Assembly: GCA_947454705.1 (NCBI GenBank)
Contig: CANGKZ010000011.1
Location: 62,001-126,000, forward strand
DNA: 64,000 bases
From: Verrucomicrobiota bacterium
GTDB taxonomy: Bacteria > Verrucomicrobiota > Verrucomicrobiia > Limisphaerales > UBA9464
Direction: 5' to 3'
Part shown: positions 59,957 to 64,000 of the stretch, one piece after another
Numbering within the stretch: the stretch's first letter is position 1
Layout: each line of letters starts with the position of its first letter
Notes under the pieces: model-generated
The model's input: only the letters and a program-made list of their open reading frames with translations
Database searches by the model: none
Told to the model about the DNA's origin: nothing
Position numbers and translations under genes: made by a program

Positions 59957-62900
59957 TCAATTCCGGCTGGTGAGACGGAAGAAGCGGTTCTCCCGGAGGC
60001 GGGTTTCGAAGGTGACCACGAGCGTGCCGTCGGCGGGGACGGTCAGGATTTGTTCCTCGGTCCAGAAGGAGTTCTGGAATCCATCGTTGGATTCGAGGGT
60101 GAAGGCACGGCCCGGTGTGGCATCGAGGAATCCGGTCACCACGCCGCGTCGGGAGACATACACCCGCACCGCGGCTTCGCCGCTGGCGTTGCGAGGGTCG
60201 GTTCCGTTGCGTTGTTCCGCCCGGTCGCTGAATCCATCGCTGTCGGTGTCGAATCCGTGCTCGATGTCCACCGGGCCTGATTGGGCCTGCAGTCCGTTCT
60301 GTCGCGCCCATTCGTCTGGAACGCCGTCCAGGGTGTCATCGGCTTCGCCCGGAGTGCTCGGCGTTGGAATCCATTCGGCGGGGTCGGAGGCTGCGGACCA
60401 CGGGAGCCGGCGCGAGAGACTGAATCCGCGCCGGAATCCGGCAGCAGTGACTGCGGCGGGATCAGAGGAAACCGTCGCGGCTTCCACCGCCACTTCGGGC
60501 CCGGCGCCATCCGCACGCGGGGCGGGACGCATCAGCCGCACTTCAAAGCCCGTCACGCCCGGGGATCCTCGCCACGGGCCGAAAATACGTACCGTTTCTG
60601 AAACACGATGACGGGCCCGGAATCCGGCGAGTTCGAACGGGTCGAGTTCCGGATCGAATTCCACCACGAGGATGCGCTCGCCGGGGGCGAGGCGGAGTCC
60701 GGTAGGGAAGTTGAACTCGATGTCGCCCCGAAGATGCCAGGTGCGTTGCGGGGCCACGGAGTCGAACAGAGCCACGGAATCGGAGGAGATGTTGGCGAGT
60801 TCAACAAAGGAGTCGCGAAGTCCGGTGGCGGCGGTGGCGAGGGATCGCGCGGGGGCGAGTTCGGAAAGGATCACCGGGCCGACCAGCGGTCCTGCATTGG
60901 CCGCGCCCGGGGTGGGACGCGATTGCAGGGTGGTGATCTCACGTCCATCGCTGGTGCGGACGAGTCCGTACGAGATGTCGGGCAGCGAAGCGCCGAAGCG
61001 CAGGCCATGGATCCAGCCGGTGAATTCTCCGGACGCATCCGCAGAGATCAACCACACGGTGTCGCCACTGGCGGAGAGTCCGAAGCCGACGCCCGGGGAG
61101 GGGGTGAAGAGCTTGCGGGGAACCACTTGGAATCCGTGCGCGGGCACGCGGTATCCGGCTGGGAATCGGGCGAGCCGGGGTTCGGACAAGGTGTCGGTGA
61201 GGAACCATCCGGTGAGGTCACATTCGCGGTCGCCGGGGTTGAACAGTTCGATCCAGTCGCCGCCGTCGGCGGTCGGACCGGCGAGGACTTCGTTCACCAC
61301 CACGTGTACCGGTTCTGATTCAGGGGCCGGATCGGGATCGGGAGTGGCGGGAGAGCCGCCGGGCCGGGTGCTGCGTCGCCAGCGGGCGGGGGTGTTGATG
61401 GAGGACGGATCGGCGGATTCATCGGTCGGGACGAGTGAGAACCCGAGTCCGTCGGTCATCGGCTGCCACGCAGTGGAATAGGTGAGATCGAAAACAGTCT
61501 CCTCTGCGGGGCCGAGCAGAACGATGCGTTCGCCGGATCCCGAGAGCTGGCCCTGGTATTGACCGGCAACGAGGGGGGCGAGCTCCGGATGGAGCGCGAG
61601 GAAGGCGTCACGGTTTCGGACCACGACGGCGCGTTGTCCGGGCTCGAGTCGGCGGAGGGTGTTGGTTCCCGCAAAGGAGAAGGTGACGCCGGTGGTGAAG
61701 TGGTAGCCGGCCAGGTCCACCGCGTGGGTGGAGCGATTTTTGACCTCGATGAATTCGAAGTCACCGGAGCTGTTGGTGGAGAAGGCCGGGTTGGACGGCA
61801 GGGCCGGATGGTACATCAGCTCGGTGAGCACGAGATCGGGCGGGGTAGCGACATAGGTGGCGGCCACCGGCGCGGACCAGGGTGAGGTGGCGAGGGTGCC
61901 GCGCTGGATGCGTCCCTTGTCCAACAGCCGCGCAGTGATGCGGGTGTTGGCGGTGATCGGGATCGGGTTGGTGTAGATCAGCGCGTTGGGAATGGTGATG
62001 CCGTCGGGCGGACGCGGATCGGTGCCGTCGAGGGTGTAGTAGATCGTGGTGTTGAGGGCGGTGGAAATGTTGGTGGGGCGGAGCAGGCTGATGGTGGTTC
62101 CCGGATTGATTGTTCCACCGGGAATTGAAAATGCGGGCGGCGCGGCGAACTGGGTGTCGATCCAGACCAGGCGGTTCGAGATCCAGGATTTCATGATCCC
62201 GATCTCGTTGTTGTAGTTGATGCGCGGCGCGGTGATGGACCACTTGCGCACTTCGCGGGGTTGGGAGTACCGGATTTGATTCGTGAGGGAATCGAGGAAG
62301 CGGAACATGTTCGACTGCGAGAGCGTGGTTTGCCGGTGCATTGTCCAGCGGTCGATCCAGGTCTGCCACGCGTCGCGATCGGTCAGGAGGCGGTTCCACC
62401 AGGGCGGGCCGAAGAGTCCGCCGCCGGTGTCCCAGACGCGCGGGTTGTTGTCGCGGTCGTCCCCCTTGCTTTCCCACGCGCGGTCGTAGTCCCAGCGGGG
62501 ACCGTACCGCAGAGGGCCGTTGCGCGGTTTGTAGAAGAAGGAGCTGAGGCGGATGGCATCGACCTGGCCGCTGAGGAGTTCGAGGATGTGGTAGTCGATC
62601 AGGTTGGTGAGATCGAGGTAGGCGCGGTAGCCGAGGACGGGATCGCGGAGGTTCGGGTTCCCGGCGCGGAGGGAGTTGTCGAGGTTGCGGAAGAACTGGG
62701 TGAGGTAGGCCACCTGCGGAGCGCGTTGAGGGGAGCGCATCTCGCGTTCCTTGGGTTCGACGTACGCGCTGGTGGTGCCGCCGGCGCTGAAGCCGGAATC
62801 GCCGGGATCGAGCCGGTCGGTCTTGAACAGGTAGCTTCCGGTGACCTCGGGGAGGGCCACATCCTCGGGCGCGGCCTTGGGTTCCTCGACCCGGCCCTTG

Positions 62901-64000
62901 GCCAGACCGGGCTTTTGCATCAGCACATAGAGGCCGAACCAGTCGGTGGATTTCACCGGTCCGCCCCGATTTAGGTACACTTCGACGAAGCGGGTCTGCG
63001 GCGCGGAGAAGTTCATTTGCCGGCTCAAGCCCATGGTGAACGGGTTGTGAACCATCGTGGGGTCGAGATCGCTGGGGGCGTAGAGAACCCATTCGGAATC
63101 CTGAGGCATTCCCAGGATGGAGAGGTCGCGGTCCTGATTGAATTCATCCCACCATTCGATGGCGAAATTGGACTGCGCCTGTCCGCCGGTGCTGGAGCCG
63201 CGGGTTTTGATACCGCCGCGGGTGACCAGCGTGGGGCGGGTGAGCAGGCTCGTGAGCCCGTCGCGCGGCTCGAACAGGCTTACGTGGACCGGGGTGTTGA
63301 GCGAGGCCCCGATGCTGACGGTCTTGAACGTGGTGAGGACCAGAATGGGGACCGATGATGTGAGGGTGGAGAGCTGGGTGAGGTCGTCGGCGAGCATCAG
63401 GTAGGTCTCGCTCGACGGGGCGCCGGGAAGGAGTCCGGGGACCGTGGCGCGGGCGCGGACCTGAACGGTGTTGGTGATGGCGATGGGGCCGGTGTAGATG
63501 CGGTCCGAGGTGGCTCCGGGGCTGGGGAGGGATCCGTCGAGGGTGTAGTGGATGACGGCGTTGGTGTCGGAACAGAGTAGGGTGAGTCGGAACGGATTGA
63601 TGAAGGTGAGGCTCGGCCGGGAGAATTGGACCGGGGGCGCAAAGCCGTCGCCTGTGGTGGAATTGGCGGTACCAGGAGTGGGGCGGGTGAAGTAGCCCAC
63701 CACGCCGGGCGAGGAGGGGTCGCGTCCGTAGCTGACATCGCGCCGCTGCGGCGGATAGGCGGGGCCGAAGTCGGAGATGACTTCACCGTCGGGAGCGACC
63801 AGCGCGAGGTATTCGCCGTCGGGATCGAGTCGGAAATTGGTGTGGAATCCGACGAGGGTGTTGGCCTTGGTGCGGCAGCCGCGGAGGGGGAGAGTGAGTT
63901 TGTTTTTCTGCGAGGCCCACACGACGAGATACGCACCGGGTTGGAGTTCGTAGCTGGGGAACTGCCATTTGGCGGGTTGGGTGGCGTCGTCGGTGAGCGA
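59957..64000 (-). CDS. Giant CotH/lamin-tail secreted protein (5' end outside window)
   Basis: At least 1348 codons; the frame is open to the window edge. The first readable part (TQPAKWQFPSYELQPGAYLV) is a lamin-tail (LTD) domain, followed by an Fn3-associated strand (VIHYTLDGSLPSPGA). A CotH-like kinase core has GGIKTRGSSTGGQAQSNFAI, GLYVLMQKPGLAKGRVEE, YLDLTNLIDYHILELLSGQ and GPRWDYDRAWESKGD, the last being the metal-binding WDYD region. A second Fn3-associated strand (TIYYTLDGTDPRPPDG) and three more LTD-like domains (LVLTELMYHPA, HVVVNEVLAGPTADGGDWIE, ILSELAPARS) follow. DTDSDGFSDRAEQRNGTDP is a thrombospondin-3-like calcium loop. The end has a FTLESNDGFQNSFW ... RFFRL module. Probably a surface protein. 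Confidence 0.85.
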   Translation of the reverse strand, partial: SLTDDATQPAKWQFPSYELQPGAYLVVWASQKNKLTLPLRGCRTKANTLVGFHTNFRLDPDGEYLALVAPDGEVISDFGPAYPPQRRDVSYGRDPSSPGVVGYFTRPTPGTANSTTGDGFAPPVQFSRPSLTFINPFRLTLLCSDTNAVIHYTLDGSLPSPGATSDRIYTGPIAITNTVQVRARATVPGLLPGAPSSETYLMLADDLTQLSTLTSSVPILVLTTFKTVSIGASLNTPVHVSLFEPRDGLTSLLTRPTLVTRGGIKTRGSSTGGQAQSNFAIEWWDEFNQDRDLSILGMPQDSEWVLYAPSDLDPTMVHNPFTMGLSRQMNFSAPQTRFVEVYLNRGGPVKSTDWFGLYVLMQKPGLAKGRVEEPKAAPEDVALPEVTGSYLFKTDRLDPGDSGFSAGGTTSAYVEPKEREMRSPQRAPQVAYLTQFFRNLDNSLRAGNPNLRDPVLGYRAYLDLTNLIDYHILELLSGQVDAIRLSSFFYKPRNGPLRYGPRWDYDRAWESKGDDRDNNPRVWDTGGGLFGPPWWNRLLTDRDAWQTWIDRWTMHRQTTLSQSNMFRFLDSLTNQIRYSQPREVRKWSITAPRINYNNEIGIMKSWISNRLVWIDTQFAAPPAFSIPGGTINPGTTISLLRPTNISTALNTTIYYTLDGTDPRPPDGITIPNALIYTNPIPITANTRITARLLDKGRIQRGTLATSPWSAPVAATYVATPPDLVLTELMYHPALPSNPAFSTNSSGDFEFIEVKNRSTHAVDLAGYHFTTGVTFSFAGTNTLRRLEPGQRAVVVRNRDAFLALHPELAPLVAGQYQGQLSGSGERIVLLGPAEETVFDLTYSTAWQPMTDGLGFSLVPTDESADPSSINTPARWRRSTRPGGSPATPDPDPAPESEPVHVVVNEVLAGPTADGGDWIELFNPGDRECDLTGWFLTDTLSEPRLARFPAGYRVPAHGFQVVPRKLFTPSPGVGFGLSASGDTVWLISADASGEFTGWIHGLRFGASLPDISYGLVRTSDGREITTLQSRPTPGAANAGPLVGPVILSELAPARSLATAATGLRDSFVELANISSDSVALFDSVAPQRTWHLRGDIEFNFPTGLRLAPGERILVVEFDPELDPFELAGFRARHRVSETVRIFGPWRGSPGVTGFEVRLMRPAPRADGAGPEVAVEAATVSSDPAAVTAAGFRRGFSLSRRLPWSAASDPAEWIPTPSTPGEADDTLDGVPDEWARQNGLQAQSGPVDIEHGFDTDSDGFSDRAEQRNGTDPRNASGEAAVRVYVSRRGVVTGFLDATPGRAFTLESNDGFQNSFWTEEQILTVPADGTLVVTFETRLRENRFFRLTSRN

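Noticed and set aside
1-64000. CRISPR arrays, IS elements, prophage genes, rRNA
   Set aside because: No regularly spaced direct repeats, transposase motifs, phage structural genes or rRNA sequence was seen on either strand.

Overview
The window looks like a chromosome segment of a GC-rich, Gram-negative member of the Verrucomicrobiota, probably near the Pedosphaera/Limisphaera branch. The branch assignment is inference. Supporting features are PVC-type proteins with a CxxCH haem site, a PEP-CTERM protein, LpxD (an LPS-type outer membrane), a secreted sulfatase, CRTAC and CotH proteins, and many secreted proteins with a 'Y-x-L-x-x-S-x-N-L-x-x-W ... FFR' module. Intergenic DNA is full of short repeats. 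No plasmid, phage, IS or CRISPR hallmark was seen.

Layout. 1-6.4 kb: the N-terminal part of an S9 (DPP IV-like) peptidase, two secreted SGNH esterases and a Gfo/Idh/MocA oxidoreductase. 6.5-9.2 kb: panD, lpxD and a secreted phosphoesterase. 9.3-16.8 kb: a 1016-aa PVC haem protein, then three genes joined by 4-nt stop/start overlaps (a divergent PurD-like ATP-grasp protein, alanine racemase, and an arginyltransferase-like protein), then a secreted metallo-beta-lactamase-fold protein. 17-19.2 kb: two overlapping methyltransferase genes (METTL25-like and Rsm22-like). 19.3-20.5 kb: two small secreted proteins, one PEP-CTERM, with codon use suggesting strong expression. tRNA-Glu(CTC) follows, then DUF1415, CRTAC and sulfatase genes.

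25.6-38.1 kb is a complete-looking type II secretion operon on the minus strand, in the order gspE-F-G-H-I-J-K-L-M-C-D, with most junctions overlapping. No prepilin peptidase or gspN is present. It probably exports many of the signal-peptide proteins encoded around it. 38.2-46.5 kb holds a small haem protein, priA, a propeller/EF-hand protein, a small membrane protein and an AbgT transporter.

47-54 kb starts just after tRNA-Leu(CAA). By eye it is lower in GC and rich in orphan genes: a YcxB-like protein, a three-gene cassette (large exported protein, 8-Cys secreted protein, MauE/DoxX-like membrane protein with CPC), a PIG-V-like mannosyltransferase, and unknowns. 54-58 kb: an IPT/TIG protein ending in 23-residue tandem repeats, divergent from a NarL-type two-component pair. 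58.7-64 kb: an acyltransferase-3 protein and a very large CotH/lamin-tail protein running off the window.

The best candidates for undescribed biology are the ATP-grasp/Alr/ATE-like operon (12.4-15.7 kb), the Cys-rich/MauE-like cassette (47.8-49.9 kb), the tandem-repeat C-terminus (54.1-54.3 kb), and a recurring near-palindromic word related to GGTACCAGAATTGGTACC that is found inside genes in several reading frames.
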